Source: Novosphingobium sp. (GTDB taxonomy: Bacteria > Pseudomonadota > Alphaproteobacteria > Sphingomonadales > Sphingomonadaceae). Taken from it: a stretch of DNA of 64,000 nt. The notes below the pieces were generated by a model that made no database searches, had not been told where the DNA came from, and saw nothing but the letters and a program-made list of their open reading frames with translations. Position 1 is the first letter of the stretch. The number at the start of each line of letters is the position of its first letter. The stretch spans positions 62,001 through 126,000 of the forward strand of contig JAGHZR010000008.1 in the NCBI GenBank assembly GCA_017745295.1. The letters run 5' to 3'. Below, piece after piece: positions 30,871 through 39,836 of this stretch. The translations under genes were made by a program, and so were the position numbers.

Positions 30871-30932
30871 CCTTTTTCTCTCAAGGCTTTTTAGGGTGCC
30901 CCTGCGTTCCGGGTTTCGTCCAGAGACTCAAA

Positions 30933-30962
30933 GGGGCGCGAAGGGGCTGGCCTTCGCGCCCC
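30933..30962. terminator. Hairpin between convergent response-regulator and stress-protein genes
   Basis: GGGGCGCGAAGG-ggctgg-CCTTCGCGCCCC perfect 12-bp stem. Confidence 0.5.
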
Positions 30963-30995
30963 CCGGGAGCACGGTTCGCGCGGTCGACGAGGGAT

Positions 30996-31460
30996 TCAGA
31001 CCGCGCCCAGTTCGTGCTCGCCAGCTTTTGACGGATCGATCGTGCCACCGGTCGCCAGCTTGAACAGGCCGGTGATGCCCACGTCCGATGTCCAGACTTC
31101 GGCATCGTCGATCTCGAAGCGCAGCATGACGATGGCGGGATCGGCCTTGCCCTTGGGGAACCACGCCTCGACGGCGTTGCTCCAGTGCTTCTCGCGCACC
31201 GCAAGGTCGGTTTCCTCGACCAGGGTTCCGGCGAGGCAGGCGAAGACGTCGTGACCCTTGGTCATGACCTGTCCCATCGCCCGGCCGCCGCCGCCGATGC
31301 GGTTGTCCCGCTTGCAGAAGAACCACACGGCATGGTGCGCGTCGCGGTCGAGCAGGGCCGTCATCGGCTCGGCATGGCCATGCGCGGCATCGAGCTTGAT
31401 CATCATGAACGGACTGGCGGCGAAAGCTTTCCAGAACCTATCGCGTACGTGGCTTTCCAT
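30996..31460 (-). CDS. Pyridoxamine 5'-phosphate oxidase-family general stress protein
   Basis: FMMIKLDAAHGHAEPMTALLDRDAHHAVWFFCKRDNRI...WFPKGKADPAIVMLRFEIDDAEVW, as in general stress protein 26-like proteins. Confidence 0.8.
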   Translation of the reverse strand: MESHVRDRFWKAFAASPFMMIKLDAAHGHAEPMTALLDRDAHHAVWFFCKRDNRIGGGGRAMGQVMTKGHDVFACLAGTLVEETDLAVREKHWSNAVEAWFPKGKADPAIVMLRFEIDDAEVWTSDVGITGLFKLATGGTIDPSKAGEHELGAV

Positions 31461-31490
31461 GGCAGGTCTCCTCCTGATCGTTAACCAAGC

Positions 31491-31516
31491 AACGCCGCCG
31501 GACATGCGGATGTTCC
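31491..31516 (-). promoter_or_regulatory. EcfG-type promoter GGAAC-N17-CGTT upstream of the stress protein
   Basis: Minus-strand GGAACATCCGCATGTCCGGCGGCGTT, 31 nt before the start codon. Confidence 0.7.
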
Positions 31517-31532
31517 CGGATGCGATCAGCGG

Positions 31533-32015
31533 TTAGTCCCGTTCGTCGCCGGGCTTCTGCTCGGCCGCCAATGCCAGTTCCTTGGGCTTGCGCTTCTCGA
31601 AGGTCCTGGCGATCTCGCGCTCGGCCTCGGCCGAAAGCGACTTCGCGGCGGTAGGGAACATCTCCTCTTCCTCCTCGTCGATATGGTGGAGGTAGCGGTG
31701 GCGCATGTCCTTGAATTTCATCAGCCAAGCGCCCGAACCCATGTCGATGTCGAGCAGTTCGCCGAGGAAGTCGTCGATCTCCTTGTGTTCGGAGACGGAA
31801 TGGCGCGCCTCGTCACGCAAGTCCGGATCGGCGAGCATCGTCGCATAGAGCGCTTCTTCCTCCGCCGCCGCATGGGCCTGGAGTTCGCGGCGCAGCGCCT
31901 CGAACAGTTCGCGGCGTTCGGGACTGTCGCCCTGCGTCTCGCCCAAGCGGGCAAGCATGTCGCGGTGGCGGTCGTGGTCGGCCTTGAGGTCCTTGAAGAT
32001 ACGGGCATCTGCCAT
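31533..32015 (-). CDS. Hemerythrin HHE-domain protein
   Basis: DHDRHRDMLARL, HAAAEEEALYATML, SEHKEIDDFLGELL, HRYLHHIDEEEEEMFP metal-ligand pattern. Confidence 0.85.
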   Translation of the reverse strand: MADARIFKDLKADHDRHRDMLARLGETQGDSPERRELFEALRRELQAHAAAEEEALYATMLADPDLRDEARHSVSEHKEIDDFLGELLDIDMGSGAWLMKFKDMRHRYLHHIDEEEEEMFPTAAKSLSAEAEREIARTFEKRKPKELALAAEQKPGDERD

Positions 32016-32052
32016 GGTGTCGCTCCTGTCTGGGGCTGTTCTATGCACAAGC

Positions 32053-32078
32053 AACGGCTGCCCCGGCGCGCCGGTTCC
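32053..32078 (-). promoter_or_regulatory. EcfG-type promoter GGAAC-N17-CGTT upstream of the hemerythrin-like gene
   Basis: Minus-strand GGAACCGGCGCGCCGGGGCAGCCGTT, 38 nt before the start codon. Confidence 0.7.
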
Positions 32079-32147
32079 ATTCGGTCGCCTGCCCGCCACA
32101 ACTTCGCGCCGGATCGTGCGTTTCCATCGGACAGATGTTTTGGAGCC

Positions 32148-33179
32148 ATGATGCCGCGCCTCACTTTCACCGAAGCAAACGAACCGGGGATCACCCGCAA
32201 GGCGATCCGGCGCGGCGGGGCACGCCCAGGCAAAGTGACGCCCGTGAAATGGGCCTACTTCGATCCGGACGGCGACCGCATCAAGGACCGCGACGAGATC
32301 GACCGGCTCAATCGCATCGCCCTGCCGCCCGCCTATGTCGACTGCTGGTTCTCGCCTGATCCCGAGGCGCACCTGCTGGCCACCGGCTTCGATGCGCGCG
32401 GGCGCAAGCAGTACCGCTATCACCCCGACTGGCGTGCCGACCGCGATGCCCGCAAGTTCGACCGCTGCGCCGCCTTCGGCCATGCCCTGCCTGGCCTGCG
32501 CCAGCGCGTGGCCGAGGACCTCGCGCTGTCGCGCCTGTGCCGCGAGCGGGCGGTGGCCTCGGTGGTCGCCCTGCTGGACAGCGCGGCGATGCGCATCGGC
32601 AACGAGCGTTATGCCCAGCAGAACCGCAGCTTCGGCGCCACCACCCTTCGCGGCCGCCATGCGACGCTCAAGGGCCGCACCCTGAAGCTGCGTTTCCGCG
32701 CCAAGCACGGCAAGCTGCGCGAGGTCCTGTCGAGCGACCGCGCCCTCGTCGCCTGCGTCCGCAAGATGCAGGACCTGCCGGGGCAGCACCTGTTCCAGTA
32801 CCTCGATGAGGATGGCTGTGCCTGCCCGGTCGGCTCGCAGGAAGTGAACGACTACCTTCACGAGACGATGGGCGAGGACTTTTCGGCCAAGGATTTCCGT
32901 ACCTTTGCGGCGAGCGCCCTGGCTTTTGCGCGGATATGGCGGGAGCCGGAGGTGACGCTGAAGGCGATGCTGGAGGATGTCGCCGAGCATCTCGGCAATA
33001 CGCCGGCGATCGCGCGCAAGTCCTACGTTCACCCGGCGCTGATCGCCTTCGTGCGAGGGACCGAGCCGGTGCCCGATCTGCCGGAAAGCCTGCCGCGCCG
33101 CACCCGTTGGCTGGCGGGTGAGGAGCGGGGACTGATCGCCTTTCTGGAAGCCGCGCCGCCTGCGGCGAGTTGGGGGTGA
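32148..33179 (+). CDS. DNA topoisomerase IB (eukaryotic/poxvirus-like)
   Basis: GRKQYRYHPDWRADRDARKFDR; LLDSAAMRIGNERYAQQNRSFGATTLRGRHA; active-site region NTPAIARKSYVHP. Confidence 0.92.
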   Translation: MMPRLTFTEANEPGITRKAIRRGGARPGKVTPVKWAYFDPDGDRIKDRDEIDRLNRIALPPAYVDCWFSPDPEAHLLATGFDARGRKQYRYHPDWRADRDARKFDRCAAFGHALPGLRQRVAEDLALSRLCRERAVASVVALLDSAAMRIGNERYAQQNRSFGATTLRGRHATLKGRTLKLRFRAKHGKLREVLSSDRALVACVRKMQDLPGQHLFQYLDEDGCACPVGSQEVNDYLHETMGEDFSAKDFRTFAASALAFARIWREPEVTLKAMLEDVAEHLGNTPAIARKSYVHPALIAFVRGTEPVPDLPESLPRRTRWLAGEERGLIAFLEAAPPAASWG

Positions 33180-33246
33180 AAGGGCGGGGGCGACGGGCTA
33201 TTGGTCGGCGGGCAGGGGGCCGTTTCCATTTGTCATCGTGCTTCGC

Positions 33247-35808
33247 TCAACCCCGCTTGAGCCGCCCGATCGCCGCGCGCACCTCGCGTTCGCCGTAAGG
33301 CTTGGTCACGACCGGTACGCCCTTGAACGCGCCGGACATCAGCGAGCGTTCGCCATAGCCGCTGGCGAAGATGAACGGCACGCCGCGCGCCAGCAGGGCC
33401 TGTGCCACCGGCTCGCTGGTATCCTTGCCGAGATTGACGTCGAGCATCGCGAAGGACACCCCGCCGCTCTCGACGAGGGCCATGGCGGAAGCGACCGCGC
33501 CTTCGATCCGGCAGTCGTTGAAGCCGAGGCCGCGCAGCACGTCTTCGGCCTCCATGGCGATGATGACGTTGTCCTCGACGATCAGCGCGATCCCGTCCTG
33601 GAGCGTTCCGGCCAGATCCGCCGCTTCCGGCACCGGGGGCGCGGGGCGGTCCTCGGAAGGGCTGGGCGTCTCGAAGCTGGCGATATGGTCCGCCGGGATC
33701 AGGAACAGCGCCTTCATGCCCTCCGGCGGATAGATCACCGAGGCCGAGCCGCCGAGTTCGTGGGGGATCGTGCGCTCGATGATGGTGGAGCCGAAGCCAC
33801 GCCGGGTCGGGGTCTTCACCGGAGGACCGTCCGACTCGCGCCAGTCGATCTCCAGCGAGCCGTCGTCGCCGCGATCGAGCGTGACCGTCACCGTTCCGCG
33901 CGAGTCCGAAAGGGCGCCGTACTTGCAGGAATTGGTCATCAGCTCGTGGAACACCAGCGCCAGCGTGGTGAAGGCGCTGGGGGCGACGAGCGCGTCGGGA
34001 CCGTCGATCACCACCCGCTCGGCACTGTCGCTGACATAGGCGGCGGTCTCGGTGCGGATCAGGTCGTAGAGCGAGGACGGCGTCCAGTCCTTCTGCGTCA
34101 CCTGGTCGTGGGCGCGGGCGAGGGCATGGATGCGGCTGCCGACGATCTCGGCGAATTCGTCGATCGTGCTGGCGCCTTCCTTGCTCTGGGTGACGAGGCC
34201 GCGGATCAGGTTGAGGATGTTGCGCACGCGGTGGTTGAGTTCCGCGATCAGCATGTCCTGCTGGCGCGTCGCCTGCTCGCGCTCGACATGGGCGGCATCG
34301 GCCAGGCGCAGGACGACTTCGAGCAGGGTGACGCGCAAGGCATCGGCGGCGAGCGTCTCTTCCTCGGTCCAGGGGCGGGACTGGCCGCGCCGCTCTTCCT
34401 TCCAGATCTCGAAGCTCTTGCGCGGGGTCAGGCGCGGGCCGTTGGGGCCGAGTTCGATGGCCTTTTCCGGATTGCCGGCCCAGTTCACCTCGCGCAGCTG
34501 CTCGCGGCGGAACAGCACGATATAGTCGCGCGGGCTGCGGCTGACCGGCAGCGCGAGCAGGCCCGCGGCGCGGTCCGCCCATTCGGCGGCCGGGGCGTAG
34601 ACCGCCGCGATCGTGTCGGTGGACCAGACGGTGCTGGCGCCCGCAGTGTTGAGGAAACGGGCCAACTCGGAGAATTGCGCCTCGCTGGGCGTCGAGCCGT
34701 GGCTGACGAAGCGCCCATCGACCCAGCCGATGATCCCGTCGAAGGGAATGACGCGCCCGATCGATTCCGAGAAGTCCTCGAAGGCCTCCAGCAGCGAACC
34801 CCCGGCGGCAACGCGCGACATCATCTCGTCGTGAAGACGCATCGAGGCCGAGCGCTGCTCCAGCGCGAAGTCGGTTTCCTTCTGCTCCAGCAGATAGGCG
34901 AAGAACTCGCCGAACAGCTCGCTGGCGGTGCGCACGGAATAGGAGAGCGTCAGCGGCGAATAGTGGTGGCAGGCCATCAGCCCCCAGAGCTTGCCGCGCC
35001 GCATGATCGAGACCGACATCGACGCCTTCACGCCCATGTTGCGCAAGTATTCGACGTGGATCGGCGAAACCGCGCGCAGGCCCGACATAGACAGGTCCAG
35101 CGGATCGCCGTTGGGATCGGTGACCGGATGGATCGGCACCGTCGGGTCGTTCACGTCGCTGATGATGCGCAGCATGTTGCGGGTGTAGAGCCGCCGCGCC
35201 TGGGCGGGAATGTCGGAGGCGGGGAAGTGCATGCCCTTGAAGCTGTCCACCATGCCGTTGAGGCTCTCGGCCACGACTTCCCCGGCGCCGTCGCCTTCGA
35301 AGCGGTAGACCATGACCCGGTCGAACCCGGTCAGCCCGCGCAAGTGGCGAGCGGCGCTGGCGCAGAGCTGCTCGATCGAGGTGGACTGGCGCAGCCGGTC
35401 GATCATCGGACGCACGTAGCTGACGAAATCGCGGCGACGCCCGCCTTCGTGCGGTTCGATCTCCAGCACGTAGGAGCGGCCGGAGACGTGGATCGCCATG
35501 TCGAACAGGCGCCCGTCGCCGCGCAGGTCCACTTCGAACACGCGCTCCACCGTGCTGGCGCCGCCCAGCACCTGCAGGCGGGTGCGCACGTCGTGCATGG
35601 CGTCGGGCGAGAGGAACTGCATGGCAGGCAGGCCCACCATGTCGCGTGCGGGGGCGCCGAACAGTTCCTCGCAATTGAGCGAGACGTGGTTGATGATCCA
35701 GTCGCTGGAGAACGAGAGCAGCCAGCCGAAGCTCTGGATGCGGCCGATGATGTGGATCGGCTCGAGATCGCAGGTGCTGAGGTCTACCTGGTGCACGCCG
35801 TCAGCCAC
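33247..35808 (-). CDS. Bacteriophytochrome hybrid: PAS-GAF-PHY, HWE kinase, C-terminal receiver
   Basis: STCDLEPIHIIGRIQSFGWLL; FPASDIPAQARRLYTRN; LWGLMACHHYSP; ELNHRVRNILNLIRGLV; receiver ALIVEDNVIIAMEAEDVL. Confidence 0.93.
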   Translation of the reverse strand: MADGVHQVDLSTCDLEPIHIIGRIQSFGWLLSFSSDWIINHVSLNCEELFGAPARDMVGLPAMQFLSPDAMHDVRTRLQVLGGASTVERVFEVDLRGDGRLFDMAIHVSGRSYVLEIEPHEGGRRRDFVSYVRPMIDRLRQSTSIEQLCASAARHLRGLTGFDRVMVYRFEGDGAGEVVAESLNGMVDSFKGMHFPASDIPAQARRLYTRNMLRIISDVNDPTVPIHPVTDPNGDPLDLSMSGLRAVSPIHVEYLRNMGVKASMSVSIMRRGKLWGLMACHHYSPLTLSYSVRTASELFGEFFAYLLEQKETDFALEQRSASMRLHDEMMSRVAAGGSLLEAFEDFSESIGRVIPFDGIIGWVDGRFVSHGSTPSEAQFSELARFLNTAGASTVWSTDTIAAVYAPAAEWADRAAGLLALPVSRSPRDYIVLFRREQLREVNWAGNPEKAIELGPNGPRLTPRKSFEIWKEERRGQSRPWTEEETLAADALRVTLLEVVLRLADAAHVEREQATRQQDMLIAELNHRVRNILNLIRGLVTQSKEGASTIDEFAEIVGSRIHALARAHDQVTQKDWTPSSLYDLIRTETAAYVSDSAERVVIDGPDALVAPSAFTTLALVFHELMTNSCKYGALSDSRGTVTVTLDRGDDGSLEIDWRESDGPPVKTPTRRGFGSTIIERTIPHELGGSASVIYPPEGMKALFLIPADHIASFETPSPSEDRPAPPVPEAADLAGTLQDGIALIVEDNVIIAMEAEDVLRGLGFNDCRIEGAVASAMALVESGGVSFAMLDVNLGKDTSEPVAQALLARGVPFIFASGYGERSLMSGAFKGVPVVTKPYGEREVRAAIGRLKRG

Positions 35809-35960
35809 GCAGGGCGCTTTCCGTCCGAAGCATGGCCGGGTTGGCTTTCAGGGCAGTCAGGTCCTCGGTCCGCATCGCTCGTTTCGCCTAGAATTGGGAA
35901 TAACTACAGGCGGTTGGACGCGCTCGCCGTAACGCGCAAGCCCCCCGCTCAAGGGACCAC

Positions 35961-35985
35961 AACTCCGGCGCCAGAGAAATGTTCC
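35961..35985 (-). promoter_or_regulatory. Candidate EcfG-type promoter GGAAC-N17-GTT upstream of the bacteriophytochrome gene
   Basis: Minus-strand GGAACATTTCTCTGGCGCCGGAGTT; the base before GTT is A, not C. Confidence 0.45.
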
Positions 35986-36159
35986 TGAGGAACGCTTTAG
36001 CAACCTCGCGCCCTTGCGTCTGTTCACTTCTGTACGCTGACGACGGGAACCGCAAGCGGTCTGCCGCATTGTTGGCGTTGCGGCGCCGTTTCGGCGTGGG
36101 AGAATGGCGCCGGTCCGGCGCGGGAGAATTCGGTGCGGAATTTCAGGGAGCCGGTGAAG

Positions 36160-36888
36160 ATGGCGTCACAGACCAGCCAGGAGCAAAGCGATCTGCTCGC
36201 GGTGTTGCGTCCGGGCGACTTCGCCCTGCTCGAACCCCATCTGAGCGAAGTGCAATTGCGTTCCGGCGAGGTGATCTATCATCCGGGCGACCAGGTGGAC
36301 TACTGCTACCTGCCGCGCGGTGCGTCGATCTGCTCGTTCTTCGTCGAGCTCGACAGCGGCATTTCGGTGGAGACGATCCTGGTCGGGCGCGAGGGCGCGC
36401 TGGGCGGCGTGGTCAGCCAGGGCAGCCTGCCCGCCTATGCCCGCGCCAATGTGCTGCACGGCGGCCTGTTCTGGCGCATTCCCACCCGCCAGCTGGATGA
36501 GGTGAAGGAGGGGGTGCCGACGATCGCCGGGCTGTTCGCCCGCTATGCCGACTGCATGATGGCCCAGGTGTTCCAGTCGATTGCCTGCAACGCCGTCCAC
36601 ACGATCGAGGAGCGCGCGGCCAAGTGGCTGGTCGCGGCGGTCGACCGGATCGGGCGCAACGACGTGACGATGACGCAGGAGCAACTCGCCTCGATGATGG
36701 GCATCGGCCGCAGCTATGCCAGCCGCGTGCTCCAGCGCTTCAAGCGCGACGGACTGGTGCGCACCCGGCGCGGCGGCATCGCCGTGGTCGATCGCGGGAG
36801 CCTCAAGGCCAAGGCCTGTTCGTGCAACGATCACGTCGCCGCGCATTTCGAAAAGGTCCTGGCCGGGGTCTATCCCGAGGTAGGCTGA
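36160..36888 (+). CDS. Crp/Fnr family transcriptional regulator
   Basis: cNMP-binding-type GEVIYHPGDQVDYCYLPRGASIC; HTH MTQEQLASMMGIGRSYASRVLQRFKRDGLVRTRRGGIAV. Confidence 0.85.
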   Translation: MASQTSQEQSDLLAVLRPGDFALLEPHLSEVQLRSGEVIYHPGDQVDYCYLPRGASICSFFVELDSGISVETILVGREGALGGVVSQGSLPAYARANVLHGGLFWRIPTRQLDEVKEGVPTIAGLFARYADCMMAQVFQSIACNAVHTIEERAAKWLVAAVDRIGRNDVTMTQEQLASMMGIGRSYASRVLQRFKRDGLVRTRRGGIAVVDRGSLKAKACSCNDHVAAHFEKVLAGVYPEVG

Positions 36889-36902
36889 ACTTCCCCAAAT
36901 TT

Positions 36903-36981
36903 CGTCACTGCGAGCGTAGCGAAGCAATCCGGAGCGTCGTGGGCCGGACTCTGGATTGCGTCGCTGCGCTCGCAATGACGA
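36903..36981. repeat. REP-like palindrome (CACTGCGAGCGTAGCGAAGCAATCC ... GGATTGCGTCGCTGCGCTCGCAATGACG)
   Basis: Imperfect inverted repeat in the intergenic gap before the PhoX gene. Confidence 0.75.
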
Positions 36982-37159
36982 AGGGGAGGGGCAAGGCTGG
37001 AAGCGCGAACAGTGCCTGTCGGGGAGGGGGTGGAGACCTTCATCCCCTACGACATCATTGTCGTGAAACCGCCATCGAACTGACGCGGAAATTGCGCTCA
37101 GTTGCCATGAAGCGCTTTTAGCAACGCCCCTGCGATTGTCGAAAGAACAGGGGCACACC

Positions 37160-39628
37160 ATGACTGAAGGGCTTCCCGCCAACGGCTATACCGATGGCGA
37201 TGTCGATACCAATTCCACCACCGAACGCTCGCTGGAAAGCATGGCGGCGGAGCGCTATTCGCGCCGTCAGGCCCTGTTCCGGGGCGCCGGTGCCACGACC
37301 ATGGCCTTCATGGGCACGGCCCTGCTGGCGGCCTGCGGCGACGACGACGATCAGGAAGGCGTGTCCGTCAGCGCCGGTGCCAATGCCGCGACCAGCGCGG
37401 GCCGCGTCGTCACCCTGACCGGCAGCCCGGAGAACGGCTACGGCGGCTACCGGACCGGCTGGGCGCAGACTTCGGGCACGACCGTCGAACTGATTGGCTC
37501 CGGCTCGAAAGTGACGTTCATCGCGCCCGCGGTTGCCGCGGCGACCGATCTGGTCTTCACCTTCACCGCCACCGACAGCCTCGGCAAGGCACGCACCGGC
37601 ACCACGACGATACGCGTCTCGCCGGGCGTGCTGGGCTTCACCGCCGTCGCCCATAGCCTGGCGGACGTGGTCAAGGTGCCGACCGGCTATTCGGTGACGG
37701 TGATGACCCGCCTCGGCGATCCGCTCGCCACCGGGGTTTCGGCTTATGTCAACGACGGTTCGGACACGAACTTCGCCCAGCGCATTGGCGACCACGGCGA
37801 CGGGCTGCACTTCTTCGGCCTTGCTGCGGCGGGCGGCCGTGACGACAACAGCTCCACGCGCGGCCTCATGGTGCAGAACCACGAGAACCTGAACGTCCAG
37901 TATCTCCACCCGAACGGCCCGACCAACGTCTCCACCGGCCCGCGTCCCGCCGCAGAGGCGATCAAGGAGATCGAGGCGCACGGCGTTTCGGTGTCGGAAT
38001 ACGTGGATGCGGGCAGCCGCAAGTGGTCCTACGTGCCCACCAGCAGCTACAACCGCCGCATCACCCCGAACACGCCGATGAGCTTCCACGGCCCGGCTGC
38101 CGGATCGGCGATGCTCGTCACTGCCTATTCCACGAACGGCACCGCCGGTCGCGGCACGATCAACAACTGCGCCAACGGCATGACCCCCTGGGCCACCAAC
38201 CTCACCTGCGAGGAAAACTGGGCCGGTTACTTCCGCCGCGATGCCGCCGACGATGCCAAGCGCAGCGTTCGCGAGATGACCGCGCTCGCCCGTTTCGGCG
38301 TGACCAGCCGCACCGGCAACTATGCCTGGTCCTTCGCGGATTCCACCGACTCGACCTACACCAAGTGGAACGCGACGATCACCGGCGCCACGGCGGCGGA
38401 CGACTATCGCAACGAGCCGAACCAGTACGGCTGGGTGGTCGAGATCGACCCCTACGATCGCGCCTCGGCCCCGCGCAAGCGCACCGCGCTGGGTCGCATG
38501 GGCCATGAGGGCGCCTTCGTGCGCGCCGTGAACGGCCAGAAGCTGGGCGTCTACATGGGCGACGACTCGCGCCGCGAATATCTCTACAAGTTCGTGTCCT
38601 CGGCCACGTATGCCGCTGCCGACGCGGCTTCGACCAGCCGTCTCGCCATGGGCGACAAGTACCTCGACACCGGCACGCTCTACGTGGCGAAGTTCAATGC
38701 CGACGGCAGCGGCCAGTGGCTGCCGCTGGTGTTCGGCTCGGTGCCGAACCGTCCGGCAAACGGCTCGACGCCCGAATATGTCTTCGCCGACCAGGCCGAC
38801 ATTCTCGTCAACACCCGCCTTGCCGCCGATGCCGTGGGCGCGACGCCGATGGACCGTCCGGAATGGACGGCAGGCAACCCGGTGACCGGCGAGATCTATC
38901 TCACCCTCACCAACAACAACGCCGCCGGACGCCCGCTGAACGGCACCGATGCCGCCAACCCGCGCCACTACAACGATCCGAAGGGCGCCTCGAAGACCGC
39001 GCAATACGGCAACCCGAACGGCCACATCGTCCGCCTGCGCGAGAACGGCGACACCACCGCCGCCACGACCTTCAAGTGGGACATCTACCTGTTCGGCGCC
39101 GATGCCGCCGATGCCGGGGCCGACGTCAACATCTCGGGCTTGACCGCCGACAACGACTTCTCCAGCCCGGACGGCGCCTACTTCTCGCGCGCCACCAACC
39201 CGGCGGGGCAGTTCAACCCGGTGCTCTGGATCGAGACCGACGACGGCGCCCTGACCGATCGCACCAACTGCATGCTGCTGGCGGCGATCCCGGGGCGTGT
39301 CGGCGACGGCGGTGCGAAGACGATCACCAATACCGGCTCGAACGGGGCCACTGCCACCCAGGCGACCGTGGTCGGCGCTCCGGCGACGGCGGCGAACCTG
39401 CGGCGCTTCCTGGTCGGCCCGGTCCAGTGCGAGATCACCGGCATCGACTCGACCCCGGACGGTCGCACGCTCTTTGTCGGCATCCAGCATCCCGGTGAGG
39501 ACGGCACTCCGACGGCGCCGTCGAGCCACTGGCCCGACAGCCAGACCGGCACGCCCGCCGCGTCCGTGCGCCCGCGTTCGGCAGTCATCGCGATCACCAA
39601 GGATGACGGGGGTGTTGTCGCTCTGTGA
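37160..39628 (+). CDS. PhoX (DUF839) family phosphatase-like protein, Tat-type leader, N-terminal PKD-like domain
   Basis: YSRRQALFRGAGATTMAFMGTALLAACG leader; NHENLNVQYLHPNG; LTCEENWAGYFRRD; GRMGHEGAFVRAVNGQKLGVYMGDDSRREYLYKFVS. Confidence 0.88.
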   Translation: MTEGLPANGYTDGDVDTNSTTERSLESMAAERYSRRQALFRGAGATTMAFMGTALLAACGDDDDQEGVSVSAGANAATSAGRVVTLTGSPENGYGGYRTGWAQTSGTTVELIGSGSKVTFIAPAVAAATDLVFTFTATDSLGKARTGTTTIRVSPGVLGFTAVAHSLADVVKVPTGYSVTVMTRLGDPLATGVSAYVNDGSDTNFAQRIGDHGDGLHFFGLAAAGGRDDNSSTRGLMVQNHENLNVQYLHPNGPTNVSTGPRPAAEAIKEIEAHGVSVSEYVDAGSRKWSYVPTSSYNRRITPNTPMSFHGPAAGSAMLVTAYSTNGTAGRGTINNCANGMTPWATNLTCEENWAGYFRRDAADDAKRSVREMTALARFGVTSRTGNYAWSFADSTDSTYTKWNATITGATAADDYRNEPNQYGWVVEIDPYDRASAPRKRTALGRMGHEGAFVRAVNGQKLGVYMGDDSRREYLYKFVSSATYAAADAASTSRLAMGDKYLDTGTLYVAKFNADGSGQWLPLVFGSVPNRPANGSTPEYVFADQADILVNTRLAADAVGATPMDRPEWTAGNPVTGEIYLTLTNNNAAGRPLNGTDAANPRHYNDPKGASKTAQYGNPNGHIVRLRENGDTTAATTFKWDIYLFGADAADAGADVNISGLTADNDFSSPDGAYFSRATNPAGQFNPVLWIETDDGALTDRTNCMLLAAIPGRVGDGGAKTITNTGSNGATATQATVVGAPATAANLRRFLVGPVQCEITGIDSTPDGRTLFVGIQHPGEDGTPTAPSSHWPDSQTGTPAASVRPRSAVIAITKDDGGVVAL

Positions 39629-39686
39629 GCGACGGCGGCGATGTTGTCGCTCTATGAGCGACGGCGGGGGCGTCATCGCGCTCTGA
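39600..39686 (+). repeat. 29-bp tandem repeat, 3 degenerate copies, spanning the phoX stop codon
   Basis: aggatgacgggggtgttgtcgctctgtga / gcgacggcggcgatgttgtcgctctatga / gcgacggcgggggcgtcatcgcgctctga. Confidence 0.85.
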
Positions 39687-39836
39687 TCGCAAGACCGGAT
39701 GAAAGGGAAAGGGCGCGCCTGCGGGTACGCCCTTTTCCATTTGTATCGCAGGGGCGTTGCGGCGGCCCGGTTCTGCGGTGGAACTGGTTCCCACGATGGC
39801 TTAATGAACAGTCCTGTTGATAACAGGAGAGGCCAT

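Noticed and set aside
33233-35674. 813-aa minus-strand ORF overlapping bphP in another frame
   Set aside because: Arg/Pro/Ala-rich frame-shifted shadow of the real gene
33238-35988. 916-aa plus-strand ORF opposite the bacteriophytochrome gene
   Set aside because: Composition (His/Arg/Asp/Ala-rich, no domains) is typical of antisense open frames in high-GC genes; the minus-strand ORF has unambiguous PAS-GAF-PHY-kinase motifs
36048-36076. GGAAC...GTT upstream of the Crp/Fnr gene
   Set aside because: Spacing is about 20 nt, outside the 16-17 nt EcfG range
36903-36981. REP palindrome considered as an IS remnant
   Set aside because: No transposase remnant or target duplication; matches a simple REP-type palindrome
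39600-39686. Tandem 29-bp repeats considered as a CRISPR
   Set aside because: No spacers; head-to-tail degenerate copies, hence a tandem repeat
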